A DNA stretch of 64,000 nucleotides, taken from NCBI RefSeq assembly GCF_011601275.1, contig NZ_JAAOLY010000009.1, positions 1-64,000 on the forward strand, read 5' to 3'. This document shows, piece after piece, positions 56,030 to 64,000 of this stretch. Numbering within the stretch: position 1 is the stretch's first letter; every line of letters starts with the position of its first letter. Both the position numbers and the translations under genes were made by a program. The stretch comes from Janthinobacterium lividum. GTDB lineage: Bacteria; Pseudomonadota; Gammaproteobacteria; Burkholderiales; Burkholderiaceae_D. A model generated the notes under the pieces. It did not search any database and had not been told where the DNA came from. It saw nothing but the letters and a program-made list of their open reading frames with translations.

Positions 56030-58519
56030 ATGAAAAACCATCTGCTTGTAGCATTGTTTGTCGTGCTGGGCCTGTCCGCTTGCGGCGGGGGAGGCGGTGG
56101 TGGCGGTGACACGGTGGTGGCGACCACGTCGGGCAATCCCGTCGTGATTCCTGCTGTGATTCCTGCCGTGACGGCGGTCTCTGCGGCGAATGTCGCCGTT
56201 GGCGGCAGCCTGGTGGTGACGGGTAGCAATCTGAGTCGCGTGACGGCCTTCCAGGTGGGTGGCGTGAACGTTACCACCAGCGCCAGCAGCGACAGCAGCG
56301 TGACCCTGGCCATGCCGGGTGTGCCCGTGACAGGCGCCTTGAGCCTCGTCAGCGCCAGCGGCACGGCGGCAACCAGCTATAACGTGAATGTGTATCTGCC
56401 GCTGAGCGTGAGCAGTGTCGCGCCGGCAATGGGCGGCGTCGGTTCCAGCGTGACGATCGCGGGCGGCGGCATGGGCGCCGTGACGGCGGTGCAGTTCGGC
56501 AATGGCGCGGCGGCAACGCCGCAAAGCCAGACGGCAGGCAGCGTGACGGTGGTGGTGCCTGCGGGCGCGGCAACGGGCGCGCTGACGGTGCGCGGGCCCT
56601 ACAACGATGTCATCAGCAGCGACGCGTACACGGTCCTGGCCAGCGTGGCAGTGACGTCGATCACGTCGGCCGTCAATGGCGCGACCTTGTCGGTGACGCT
56701 GCAGGGTAGCAACCTCGACCAGGTCAGCTCGGCGACGGTCGGCAGTACGCCAGCCGTCATCGTCAGCGCCAGTGCCAGCCAGCTGCTGCTGTCCGCGCCA
56801 GCGTCGGCAACGGGCAGCGTGATGCTGTCGGCCGCTTCGCGCATCGCCGTGAATGCGGGCACGGTGTCGGCCTTTACCCTGGGCAGCATTGATTTCGCGC
56901 AGGTACTGAACTTGAACGCCAGCAACGCCGCCTTGCGCCTGACGCGCGGCAAGCCGGCCGCCGTGCGCGTGTCCGTGCTGGCCACGCAGGCGGGCCAGGC
57001 CAGCCCGTCCGTGATCCTGAATGCGACGGCCGCCAATGGCAGCAACCTGGGCAGCATCACCATGAGCGGCCCATCGGTCTTGCCGACAACGAAAAGCGAT
57101 TACAGCTTCAACGGCAATTTCAGCGCCGTCCTGCCGTCGGGCTGGATCTTTCCCGGCGTGCGCGTGCGCGTGACGGCCGTGGGCAATGACGGTACGCAAG
57201 TGAGCCAGGAAGCGGCGCCTGTCGTGGCCAGCGCGGCGAAAATTCATCTGGTGCTGGTACCGCTGAGTACCGACGATGGCGTGGCGCAACTGCCTGACGC
57301 CGAGCTGATTCGCGCTGCACTGACCCGCGTGTATCCGTATGCGACGGAAAATATCAGCATTACCACGCGCGCCCCACTGAGCGTACCTGGCAGCAGCACG
57401 GCCGACAGCTGGTGGAGCGATACCTTGGGCAAGCTGGAAAGCCAGCGCGCGCTGGAAGACCGCGGCGCCTATTATTATGGTTTTGTGCCGAAAATGTCCT
57501 CCACGCGCGCCGCCGGCCTGGCCTACATCAACCCGCCTGGCAGCAGCAACGACTTCACGTCGGCCATCGGCCTGGACGCCAGGTTCAACAGCATTGCCTC
57601 CGTCGATCCCTTCGGCAATAGCTGGCCTGAATGGCTGACCACGCTGGTGCATGAGCTGGGCCACAACCACTCGCTGCAGCACGTTGCCTGCGGCGGTCCA
57701 GCCAATGCGGCCACCGACTACCCGTATCCTAATGGCGAGCTGGGTCCGCAACCGCTGTATAACAGCAGCTATGCGGGCAGCATCGGCCAGTTGAGCAAGG
57801 CAGTGTATGGCGTGACGCCGATGAAAGACGTGATGAGCTATTGCAGCGGCGCCTGGTTCTCCGACTACAGCTATGTGCGCGTGCAGCAATTCCTGGAAAG
57901 ACGCGGCACGCAGATTACCGGTAGCAATGTGCTGGCCGCCAGCATATCCGTGGCCGAGCATGGCTATCTGACGATTTCCGGCCGCATCACGCCAAGCGGC
58001 GTGGCCTTGCGCCCAGCCGTTGCCTCGTCCACGCGTGTGGGCGCAGCGGCCAGCGGTAGCAGCCATGCTTATACCTTGCGCGTCTTGACGGCGTCCGGAC
58101 AGACTATCGACTTGCCCTTCGATGCCGTCTCCGTGGCAGACCATGGCGGCAACGCCATGAGCCATTTCCGCGTCAGCTTCGCCAACCCGGGCGACATCAG
58201 CGACGTGCAAGTGCTGCAAAATGGCAAGGCTTTGGCCAAGCTGGAGCTTCCGGCGCGCCGCAGCAGGGCGGCCGCCAACGATGCCACGTTCGATGCGGTA
58301 CAAAGCGGCGGCAAGCTGGCGCTGGCCTGGAATGCCGAGGCGGAACCATACGCCGCCGTGTTGCACGTGGCCGCCGATGGTCGCAAGACGGTGGTCGCCA
58401 GTGACTTGACGGGCGGCAAAGCCAGCGTCGACGTGAGCGCCTTGCCGGCTGGTGGCCGCTTCGAAGTCAGCCTGTCGTCGTCCGTGGGCGCACGCCTGAT
58501 GAAGGTGCAGCGCCGCTAG
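56030..58519 (+). CDS. Surface lipoprotein with TIG-like repeats and a metzincin-type zinc protease domain
   Basis: 829 residues. The signal peptide ends in lipobox LSAC (Cys18), followed by a run of eight Gly. Residues about 38-280 form three Ig-like TIG/IPT-type repeats, each starting near VxxVxxxxxxxGxxxxVxG. A conserved middle region precedes the zinc motif HELGHNHSLQH with His541, Glu542, His545 and His551, the metzincin pattern HExxHxxGxxH with Ser in place of Gly. A Met-turn, MSYC, follows at 602-605. Two beta-rich C-terminal domains end the protein. It resembles M66/StcE-like proteases distantly; the substrate is unknown. The ribosome binding site is weak. Confidence 0.82.
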   Translation: MKNHLLVALFVVLGLSACGGGGGGGGDTVVATTSGNPVVIPAVIPAVTAVSAANVAVGGSLVVTGSNLSRVTAFQVGGVNVTTSASSDSSVTLAMPGVPVTGALSLVSASGTAATSYNVNVYLPLSVSSVAPAMGGVGSSVTIAGGGMGAVTAVQFGNGAAATPQSQTAGSVTVVVPAGAATGALTVRGPYNDVISSDAYTVLASVAVTSITSAVNGATLSVTLQGSNLDQVSSATVGSTPAVIVSASASQLLLSAPASATGSVMLSAASRIAVNAGTVSAFTLGSIDFAQVLNLNASNAALRLTRGKPAAVRVSVLATQAGQASPSVILNATAANGSNLGSITMSGPSVLPTTKSDYSFNGNFSAVLPSGWIFPGVRVRVTAVGNDGTQVSQEAAPVVASAAKIHLVLVPLSTDDGVAQLPDAELIRAALTRVYPYATENISITTRAPLSVPGSSTADSWWSDTLGKLESQRALEDRGAYYYGFVPKMSSTRAAGLAYINPPGSSNDFTSAIGLDARFNSIASVDPFGNSWPEWLTTLVHELGHNHSLQHVACGGPANAATDYPYPNGELGPQPLYNSSYAGSIGQLSKAVYGVTPMKDVMSYCSGAWFSDYSYVRVQQFLERRGTQITGSNVLAASISVAEHGYLTISGRITPSGVALRPAVASSTRVGAAASGSSHAYTLRVLTASGQTIDLPFDAVSVADHGGNAMSHFRVSFANPGDISDVQVLQNGKALAKLELPARRSRAAANDATFDAVQSGGKLALAWNAEAEPYAAVLHVAADGRKTVVASDLTGGKASVDVSALPAGGRFEVSLSSSVGARLMKVQRR

Positions 58520-58540
58520 GCAAGGGCGCTGGATGCAACA

Positions 58541-58568
58541 AGGGCTTGCCGCGGCAAGCCCTTTTTTT
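58541..58568 (+). terminator. Rho-independent terminator after the metzincin gene
   Basis: AGGGCTTGCC pairs perfectly with GGCAAGCCCT around GC, followed by seven Ts. It lies 21 bases past the stop codon. Confidence 0.93.
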
Positions 58569-58678
58569 ATGCGTGCAGGCATTGGTGCATAAACTGCACA
58601 GATCCTGTGCCTGGCGGAGGCTGCCGTTTTATCTCCCGCCTGCCTAGAATGGGGCTTCATCCACTTGCGGAGCATCCC

Positions 58679-59086
58679 ATGCCCATCCTGAACCTGCGTT
58701 TATCCACGCCACCCGATGCGCGTCAGTCGGCCGCCATCGCCGCCACCCTGAGCCAATTGACGGCGCAACTGTTGCACAAGGCGCCTGAGCTGACGTCGGT
58801 GGCCATCAGCCATGCCGACGCGGCGCACTGGTTTGTCGGCGGGCCATCCTTGCAGGCGCAAGGCAAGGCCAGTTTTTTCCTCGATATCCTGATCAGCGAT
58901 GAAACGAATACGGCAGCGGAAAAGGCCGCGTATATCGCCGCCGTGTTCGCCGCCATGCAGGAGTATCTCGGCGCCGTGCACGACGTCAGCTACATCCACG
59001 TGCACGATGCGCGCCAGGCGGCCTGGGGCTATGGCGGATTGACGCAGCAGTTCCGCGCCGTGCGCAAGGCGCTGCAGCAGGCCTGA
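58679..59086 (+). CDS. 4-oxalocrotonate tautomerase-like protein
   Basis: 135 residues from the ATG at 58679, with CGGAG seven bases upstream. Pro2 (MPILNLRLS) would be the catalytic base of the tautomerase superfamily. The protein is about twice the length of 4-OT monomers and has the Arg/Trp-bearing C-terminal half of the fused kind (YIHVHDARQAAWGYGG). The reaction is unknown. Its stop codon directly abuts the stop of the convergent LysR gene. Confidence 0.78.
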   Translation: MPILNLRLSTPPDARQSAAIAATLSQLTAQLLHKAPELTSVAISHADAAHWFVGGPSLQAQGKASFFLDILISDETNTAAEKAAYIAAVFAAMQEYLGAVHDVSYIHVHDARQAAWGYGGLTQQFRAVRKALQQA

Positions 59087-59989
59087 TCAATCCCAGCGGC
59101 GATCCTGATAGTGCTGCACGGCAAAATCGACGAAGGCCCTGACCTTGGGCGACAACTGGCGGCTGTGCGGATACAGCGTATACAGAGTGCGTGGACGCAA
59201 GGTGTAGCCGGGCAAGACTTCCACCAGCTGGCCGCTGCGCAGCGCGTCGCGCACGATGAAAGCGGCCGCGCCGGCAATCCCCATGCCGCCCACGGCGGCC
59301 TCGCGCAGGGCCACACTGGTATTGGCTTGCAGGCTGCCGCGCACGGCCACCTTGTGCGCGGCGCCGTCACTATCCGTGAACGACCACTCCGCCGGCTTCT
59401 CGCCGGACATGTACATCAAGCAATTGTGCTGCGCCAGATCTTGCGGCGTGGCCGGATGACCATGGCGGGCCAAGTAAGCGGGCGAGGCGACGGCCACGGT
59501 GCGGCTGCTGGCCAGCTGGCGCGCCACCAGGGTGGAATCGGGCAAGCCGCGCGCCAGGCGCAGCGCCACGTCGAAACCATCGTCGATCAGGTCGACGATG
59601 CGGTCATTGCAGACCAGGTCGATGTGGATGTGCGGATATTGGCGGGTAAATTCGGGCAGCCAGGCGGCCAGTTCCAGGGTGCCGAAGGCCATCGGCGCAT
59701 TGATGCGCAGGCTGCCGGACGGCTGCGCCTGGTGCATGGCGACGGCGCGGTCGGCCGCGTCAAGGGCGTCGAGGATGTCGCGGCTGGCCAGGTAGTATTC
59801 CTGGCCGGCGGCCGTCAAGGCGAAGCGGCGCGTGGTGCGGTTCAGTAACTGGGCGCCCAGCTGGCTTTCCAGCTGGCGCACCTGGCGCGAGACGATGGAA
59901 TGGGAAATGCCCAACGCGTCGCCGGCGGCCGTGAAGCTGCCCAGTTCCACGACGCGGCGCAGGGCGCGCAGGGCGGTCAGCTGGTCCAT
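59087..59989 (-). CDS. LysR family transcriptional regulator
   Basis: 300 residues. An N-terminal winged helix (LTALRALRRVVELGSFTAAG) and a type-2 periplasmic-binding effector domain. The segment RRFALTAAGQEYYLASRDILD is typical of the CrgA/DmlR-like subgroup. It lies 18 bases after fmt in the same direction and is convergent with the tautomerase gene, so its target is probably elsewhere or the tautomerase operon. The effector is unknown. Confidence 0.9.
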   Translation of the reverse strand: MDQLTALRALRRVVELGSFTAAGDALGISHSIVSRQVRQLESQLGAQLLNRTTRRFALTAAGQEYYLASRDILDALDAADRAVAMHQAQPSGSLRINAPMAFGTLELAAWLPEFTRQYPHIHIDLVCNDRIVDLIDDGFDVALRLARGLPDSTLVARQLASSRTVAVASPAYLARHGHPATPQDLAQHNCLMYMSGEKPAEWSFTDSDGAAHKVAVRGSLQANTSVALREAAVGGMGIAGAAAFIVRDALRSGQLVEVLPGYTLRPRTLYTLYPHSRQLSPKVRAFVDFAVQHYQDRRWD

Positions 59990-60007
59990 GGGCGCGTCTT
60001 GCTGGGA

Positions 60008-60964
60008 TTAAACGAAGCGTTTGCCTTCGAGGGGGAAGCCCTTGATGAACTCGGCTGCGGGCAGGCGCTTGCCGCCCGGTTTTTGCAGTTCCGTCAGACG
60101 CAAGGAGCCATTGCCGCAGGCCACGACGATGCCGTGCTGGGCGTCGGCCGCCAGCACCTGGCCAGGCGCTTCCTTGCTGTCCGCTTCGATTACCTCTGCG
60201 GCCCAGATCTTGATGGTGGTGCCATCGACTTGGCCGCAGGCGCCGGGAAACGGATTGAAGGCGCGGATTTTCAGCCCCAGTTCCAGCGCCGGCATGCTGA
60301 AATCGAGCGCCGCTTCTTCCTTGGCGATTTTCGCCGCATAGGTGACGCCCGCTTCCGGCTGCGGCACGGCTTCGAGCGGCTGCTGCTGCATTTTGCGCAG
60401 GGTTTCGACGATCATCTTGCCGCCCAGGGTGGCCAGCTTGTCGTGCAGGGTGGCGGTGGAATCGCCCGCTTCGATGGGCGTGCGCTCGATGGCCAACATG
60501 GGGCCCGTATCGAGGCCTTCTTCCATCTGCATGATGGTCACGCCCGTTTCATCGTCGCCCGCTTCGATGGCGCGGTGAATCGGCGCGGCGCCGCGCCAGC
60601 GCGGCAGCAAGGAACCGTGGATATTGATGCAGGGTTTGATGTCGAGGGTGCTGCGCGGCAAGATCAAGCCGTAGGCCGCCACCACCATCACGTCGTAGTC
60701 CGTGGCCAGCAGGCGTTCGTGGGCCGCTTTCGCTTCTGCGGCGCGCTGCGGGTCCTTGCTGTCCATGCGCAGTGACAAGGGTTGCAGCACGTCGATGCCG
60801 TGCTGCTGGGCATATTGCTTGACGGCCGAAGCGTGCAACTGCATGCCGCGTCCGGCAGGGCGGTCGGGCTGGGTCAGCACCAGCGGAATCTCGAATCCCG
60901 CTTCGTGCAAGTCTTTCAGGGCCGTGGCGGCGAATTCAGGCGTGCCTGCGAAGATCACTTTCAT
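60008..60964 (-). CDS. fmt: Methionyl-tRNA formyltransferase
   Basis: 318 residues. The catalytic Asn114 and His116 are in [18 protein letters not shown] and Asp152 in [10 protein letters not shown]. The N-terminal loop FAGTPEFAA and the C-terminal OB-like domain are complete. It formylates Met-tRNA(fMet) using 10-formyl-THF for translation initiation. The def gene, whose product removes the formyl group, lies 107 bases upstream in the same direction, the usual pair. Confidence 0.97.
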   Translation of the reverse strand: MKVIFAGTPEFAATALKDLHEAGFEIPLVLTQPDRPAGRGMQLHASAVKQYAQQHGIDVLQPLSLRMDSKDPQRAAEAKAAHERLLATDYDVMVVAAYGLILPRSTLDIKPCINIHGSLLPRWRGAAPIHRAIEAGDDETGVTIMQMEEGLDTGPMLAIERTPIEAGDSTATLHDKLATLGGKMIVETLRKMQQQPLEAVPQPEAGVTYAAKIAKEEAALDFSMPALELGLKIRAFNPFPGACGQVDGTTIKIWAAEVIEADSKEAPGQVLAADAQHGIVVACGNGSLRLTELQKPGGKRLPAAEFIKGFPLEGKRFV

Positions 60965-61071
60965 ATGGTTCCTTGACGTGAGGTGCGCAGGCCCGTGCCG
61001 AAGGCGCCAGGCTGGCGTGGTAAGACGACTACTGTTGCTGCTTAGTCTATCAGCAGTGGCTAGGGGTCTGC

Positions 61072-61614
61072 TTAAAAGCGGCGGTTCTGTGCGCGCAGGC
61101 TCGCTTCGCGCTCGAGACCACGGATTTCCTTGATCATCTTGGTCTTGATGCGGTTGCGCTTGAGCGGCGACAGGTATTCGACGAATACCTTGCCCAGCAA
61201 GTGATCCATCTCATGCTGGATGCAGACGGCCAGCAAGCCATCGGCTTCCAGCTCGAACTGCTTGCCGTGGCGGTCCTGGGCGCGCACCTTGATGCGGGCC
61301 GGGCGCTCGACGCCATCGTAGACGCCAGGCACGGACAGACAGCCTTCGTCGTAGACTTGCTTTTCTTCGCTGGCCCAGGTGATTTCCGGGTTGATGAAGA
61401 CTTGCAGCTGGTTTTTCTCTTCGGTGGTGTCGATCACCATCATCTGGATATGCTCGTCCACTTGCGACGCGGCCAGGCCGACGCCTGGGGCGTCGTACAT
61501 GGTTTCAGCCATGTCGTCGATCAGGGTTTGCAGGCGCTCGTCAAATTCGGTGACGGGCTTGGCGATCGTGTGCAGGCGAGGATCGGGGTAACGCAGGATA
61601 TTTAATATGGACAT
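61072..61614 (-). CDS. def: Peptide deformylase
   Basis: 180 residues. The three family motifs are present: GVGLAASQ (44-51), EGCLS with Cys92, and QHEMDH with His134, Glu135 and His138. Cys92 and the two His bind the metal. It removes the formyl group from nascent proteins and pairs with fmt downstream. It diverges from dprA. Confidence 0.97.
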   Translation of the reverse strand: MSILNILRYPDPRLHTIAKPVTEFDERLQTLIDDMAETMYDAPGVGLAASQVDEHIQMMVIDTTEEKNQLQVFINPEITWASEEKQVYDEGCLSVPGVYDGVERPARIKVRAQDRHGKQFELEADGLLAVCIQHEMDHLLGKVFVEYLSPLKRNRIKTKMIKEIRGLEREASLRAQNRRF

Positions 61615-61921
61615 ACGGATTCGACTGGTTAAGGTGGGCGCCGGTGCGCCGGATTATTCATGCCTGGGCCATGCGGACGATGGCAGGGCTATTTTATTTT
61701 TGAGTACGCTACGGTTGGGCGCGTATGGCGCAACGGCGCGGCAGATGCGTTTGCCAGTGCGTCGATTAGTTTGCTGCAAAGGGAAATTTTATCACAGACG
61801 CCCATTTCCCTGTGGACGAGGGGCCGTTTTGCGGCGCCATTGCACGCATTCTTGCGCGCGTCGGTATCGCGTGCGCGCCGTGGCGCTAGCATGGGATGGC
61901 ACAGTACACAGTGAGGTTGTC
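61615..61921. other. Divergent intergenic region between def and dprA
   Basis: 307 bases without a gene. A short AT-rich segment (ATTTTATTTTTGAG near 61690-61703) may hold the def promoter on the minus strand (TAAAAT as -10), but the -35 is poor. For dprA no promoter was found with confidence; AGTGAGG before its ATG is the ribosome binding site. Confidence 0.4.
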
Positions 61922-63025
61922 ATGCATGCAATTGCAACGACGGCAGATACGGCCACGGAACTGGCGGGCTGGCTGCGCCTGCAGCACCTGCCCGGCGTGG
62001 GACCGGTGGCGGCGCGCGCCTTGCTGGCCCGCTTCGGCTTGCCGCCGGCCATCTTCGCCGCATCATTCGAGGTCTTGCGCGAGGTGGTGCCGGCCAGCGT
62101 GGCGCGCGCCATCGTGCAGCCGCCCAAGCCGGTGGCCAACAGCCAGCTCGCGCTCACCCTGCAGTGGCTGCAGAGACCCGGCAACGCCGTGCTGACCCTG
62201 GCCGATGCCGCGTATCCGCCGTTGCTGCTGGAAATCGCCGATCCGCCGCTGTTGTTATATGTGCGGGGGCGGGCGGAACTGCTGTCGCGTCCCGGCGTGG
62301 CCATCATCGGCAGCCGCAATGCCAGCGCGCAGGGCATGCAGAATGCGGCCGCCTTCGCGCAAGCCTTGAGCGCGGCGGGATTGACCATCGTTTCCGGGCT
62401 GGCGCTGGGCATCGACACGCATGCGCACGAGGGCGGCTTGCGCGGCGCGGGCGCCACCGTGGCCGTGATCGGCACGGGCGCCGATCTGGTGTATCCACGC
62501 CGCAACCTGGATCTGGCGCAAAGAATCGCCGAACACGGCTGCATCGTCAGCGAGTATGCGCTGGGCTTGCCGGCCATGCCAGGTAACTTTCCGCGCCGCA
62601 ACCGCCTGATCAGCGGCCTGGCGCGCGGCGTGCTGGTGATCGAGGCGGCGGCGCAATCGGGTTCATTGATCACGGCGCGCCTGGCCGGCGAGCAGGGGCG
62701 CGACGTGTATGCCTTGCCCGGCTCCATCCATGCGACGTTGGCCAAGGGTTGCCATGCGCTCATCAAGCAGGGTGCCAAGCTGGTTGAGTCGGCCGATGAC
62801 GTGCTGCAAGAGCTGCAGTGGCTGGGTGGCATCCCCGGCGTGCCGGCGGCGGTGGAAGACGAGACGCCGCTGCTGGCCGCGCTGGGCCACGATCCTCTCG
62901 ATGCCGATACCCTGGCCGCGCGCAGCGGCCTGGCCATGGGCGCGCTGATGGGCGAATTGCTGGCGCTGGAGCTGGCGGGGCGGGTCGAACGCTTGCCGGG
63001 AGGACTGTTTCAACGCTGCAAATGA
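61922..63025 (+). CDS. dprA: DNA-protecting/processing protein DprA
   Basis: 367 residues. An N-terminal helix-hairpin-helix-like region (LQHLPGVGPVAARALLARFG) precedes the Rossmann-like core with VAIIGSRNAS, VSGLALGIDTHAHEGGL, VIGTGADLVYPRRN and PGNFPRRNRLISGLA. A C-terminal winged-helix (DML1-like) domain ends it. DprA binds incoming single-stranded DNA and loads RecA during transformation. ComM is also encoded in the window. The ATG at 61922 is preceded by GAGG; the long open frame upstream is not family-like. Confidence 0.95.
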   Translation: MHAIATTADTATELAGWLRLQHLPGVGPVAARALLARFGLPPAIFAASFEVLREVVPASVARAIVQPPKPVANSQLALTLQWLQRPGNAVLTLADAAYPPLLLEIADPPLLLYVRGRAELLSRPGVAIIGSRNASAQGMQNAAAFAQALSAAGLTIVSGLALGIDTHAHEGGLRGAGATVAVIGTGADLVYPRRNLDLAQRIAEHGCIVSEYALGLPAMPGNFPRRNRLISGLARGVLVIEAAAQSGSLITARLAGEQGRDVYALPGSIHATLAKGCHALIKQGAKLVESADDVLQELQWLGGIPGVPAAVEDETPLLAALGHDPLDADTLAARSGLAMGALMGELLALELAGRVERLPGGLFQRCK

Positions 63026-63119
63026 CAGCTTGTCACTTGTGTGGCGGCCTTGCCGCACGGGCGCGCTTTGTCTGTGCGCACCCTTGTGTCTTAGCGAGCT
63101 TAGCTGCTAGAGTAGAGCC

Positions 63120-63584
63120 ATGTTCGATATCCTGGTGTACCTCTACGAGACTTACTATCGCCCCGATGCCTGCCCCGAGCCGGCAGTCCTGGCGCGCAAA
63201 CTGTCGGCCGTCGGTTTCGACGACGTGGAGATTTCCGAAGCGCTCGTGTGGCTGACGGACTTGAACGCCATGGCCGGCGTTGAACAAATCCTGACGGCCA
63301 GTTCCACGGGCACGCGTTTCTATGTACAGCAGGAAAGCGACGTGCTGGGCACGGCCGCCATCGGTTTCATCCAGTTCCTCGAAAGCGCCAAGGTGCTCTC
63401 GCCGCTGCAGCGCGAAATCGTCATCGAACGGGCGCTGGCGCTCGACGAGGCGCCCGTGTCGCTGGGCAAGCTGAAAGTCATCGTGCTGATGCTGCTGTGG
63501 AGCCAGGGCAAGGAACCGGACGCCCTGATGTTCGACGACTTATTTGTCGACGACGAAGATCTCCCGCCGCGCTTATTGCACTAA
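63120..63584 (+). CDS. smg: Smg family protein (DUF494)
   Basis: 154 residues. It starts [13 protein letters not shown] and matches the Smg/DUF494 family, found between dprA and topB or near def-fmt in many gamma- and betaproteobacteria. The function is not established. The protein is helical, acidic and soluble. It lies 94 bases after dprA and 283 bases before topB, in the same direction. Confidence 0.92.
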   Translation: MFDILVYLYETYYRPDACPEPAVLARKLSAVGFDDVEISEALVWLTDLNAMAGVEQILTASSTGTRFYVQQESDVLGTAAIGFIQFLESAKVLSPLQREIVIERALALDEAPVSLGKLKVIVLMLLWSQGKEPDALMFDDLFVDDEDLPPRLLH

Positions 63585-63867
63585 TATATACCCATATTCT
63601 TCGCTGTCTGCCCGACCCTGGCGCCGCTGCCGCGCCATCCCCTTTACTATGTGCTGCACCAGCGCGCACGCCAGGCCATTGTGTTTGCGCCTGCGCATTC
63701 TTGCTTGCAGATAACTTGCCGAATTCTTCAATAGGCGCTTATCATTGGCCGCTTGACAAGACCACAAGTCACTGTGCCTTGCGCAGACAAAAGCGTCGGC
63801 GCCTGGCAATGCACTGTATGATGCGCATGCTGAAACTATCCTAGAGCATTTTTCGAGACTAAAAAAT

Positions 63868-64000
63868 ATGACAAAAACCCTCATCATCGCCGAGAAGCCT
63901 TCTGTCGCGAACGATATCGCGAAGACGCTTGGCGGCTTTACCAAGCACGATGAGTACTTTGAATCGGATGAATACGTCCTGTCGTCGGCGGTCGGCCACT
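63868..64000 (+). CDS. topB: DNA topoisomerase III, N-terminal part (cut by window end)
   Basis: 44 codons are visible. The start MTKTLIIAEKPSVANDIAKT is the Toprim N-terminus of type IA topoisomerases, with the Glu of IAEKPS as the metal/catalytic residue. The following SDEYVLSSAVGH agrees with TopB and not with TopA. The position after dprA-smg supports topB. The rest lies right of the window. Confidence 0.85.
   Translation, partial: MTKTLIIAEKPSVANDIAKTLGGFTKHDEYFESDEYVLSSAVGH

Noticed and set aside
55859..58675. A 938-codon open frame on the minus strand opposite the metzincin gene
   Set aside because: It is rich in His, Arg and Ala with no domain, signal or start context. It is antisense to a clear lipoprotein with a coherent fold, and such long shadow frames are common in GC-rich DNA.
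63753..63758. A perfect TTGACA upstream of topB
   Set aside because: No acceptable -10 lies 16-18 bases downstream (the sequence there is GCCTTG), so a promoter is not called.

Overview
The window is GC-rich, densely coded, chromosomal-looking DNA from a betaproteobacterium. Gene content points to Burkholderiales, most probably Oxalobacteraceae (Janthinobacterium/Massilia/Duganella type). Pointers are DUF1840 and DUF3567 proteins, a gshA of the proteobacterial TIGR02049 type next to gshB and a soluble PTS, metX-metW, the order mreBCD-mrdA-rodA-rlpA, and the order def-fmt / dprA-smg-topB. The genus is inference. No phage, IS element, CRISPR array or tRNA was seen.

Layout. 1-540: the 3' end of an rRNA operon, with a truncated 5S gene, a terminator, three REP-like palindromes and then a second complete 5S gene with its own -10 box and terminator. 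560-3575 (minus): DUF1840 protein, lipoprotein, comM, ubiK. 3607-6592 (plus): an NtrC-like site and a sigma54 promoter, then a TorF-type porin, glnK, amtB and a terminator. 6718-11636: glutathione synthesis (gshA, gshB) followed by a transport-less PTS (EIIA-Man, HPr, EI). 11771-16624: overlapping metX-metW-ampG-M48 protease-pseudouridine synthase genes. 16651-22525: xth, pyrE, a small phosphatase, a GNAT protein, a TauE exporter with a divergent LysR gene, a hydrolase and small envelope genes. 22532-25283 (minus): a Gfo/Idh oxidoreductase and a BlaI / M56-TonB signalling pair with two operator-like dyads upstream.

25475-28837 (minus) is gatCAB. 29189-36068 (plus) is the cell-elongation cluster mreB-mreC-mreD-mrdA-rodA-rlpA. 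36121-42296 (minus) is one tight run: argS, FtsN-like SPOR protein, dsbA, SDR, birA, coaX, second SPOR protein. 42673-50900 (plus) holds rsmB, a DUF4390 protein, the NtrY kinase, an NtrX-like regulator without an AAA+ domain, a degenerate G3E/CobW-like protein, DUF3567 (with a hairpin-rich leader), a class II amidotransferase and an EAL-HDOD protein. 51113-55389 (minus) is an SPW protein and metH. An AT-rich gap leads to a large surface lipoprotein with TIG-like repeats and a metzincin site (56030-58519). 58679-64000 holds a tautomerase, LysR, fmt, def, dprA, smg and the start of topB.

Most of the window is housekeeping: nitrogen sensing (glnK-amtB, ntrYX), methionine (metX, metW, metH), thiol and redox balance (gshAB, dsbA), the elongasome, translation (gatCAB, argS, fmt, def, rsmB) and competence (comM, dprA). 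The items I judge most worth a second look are the metzincin lipoprotein, the M56-TonB/BlaI pair with its operators, the DUF3567 leader, the degenerate G3E protein and the solo 5S gene.
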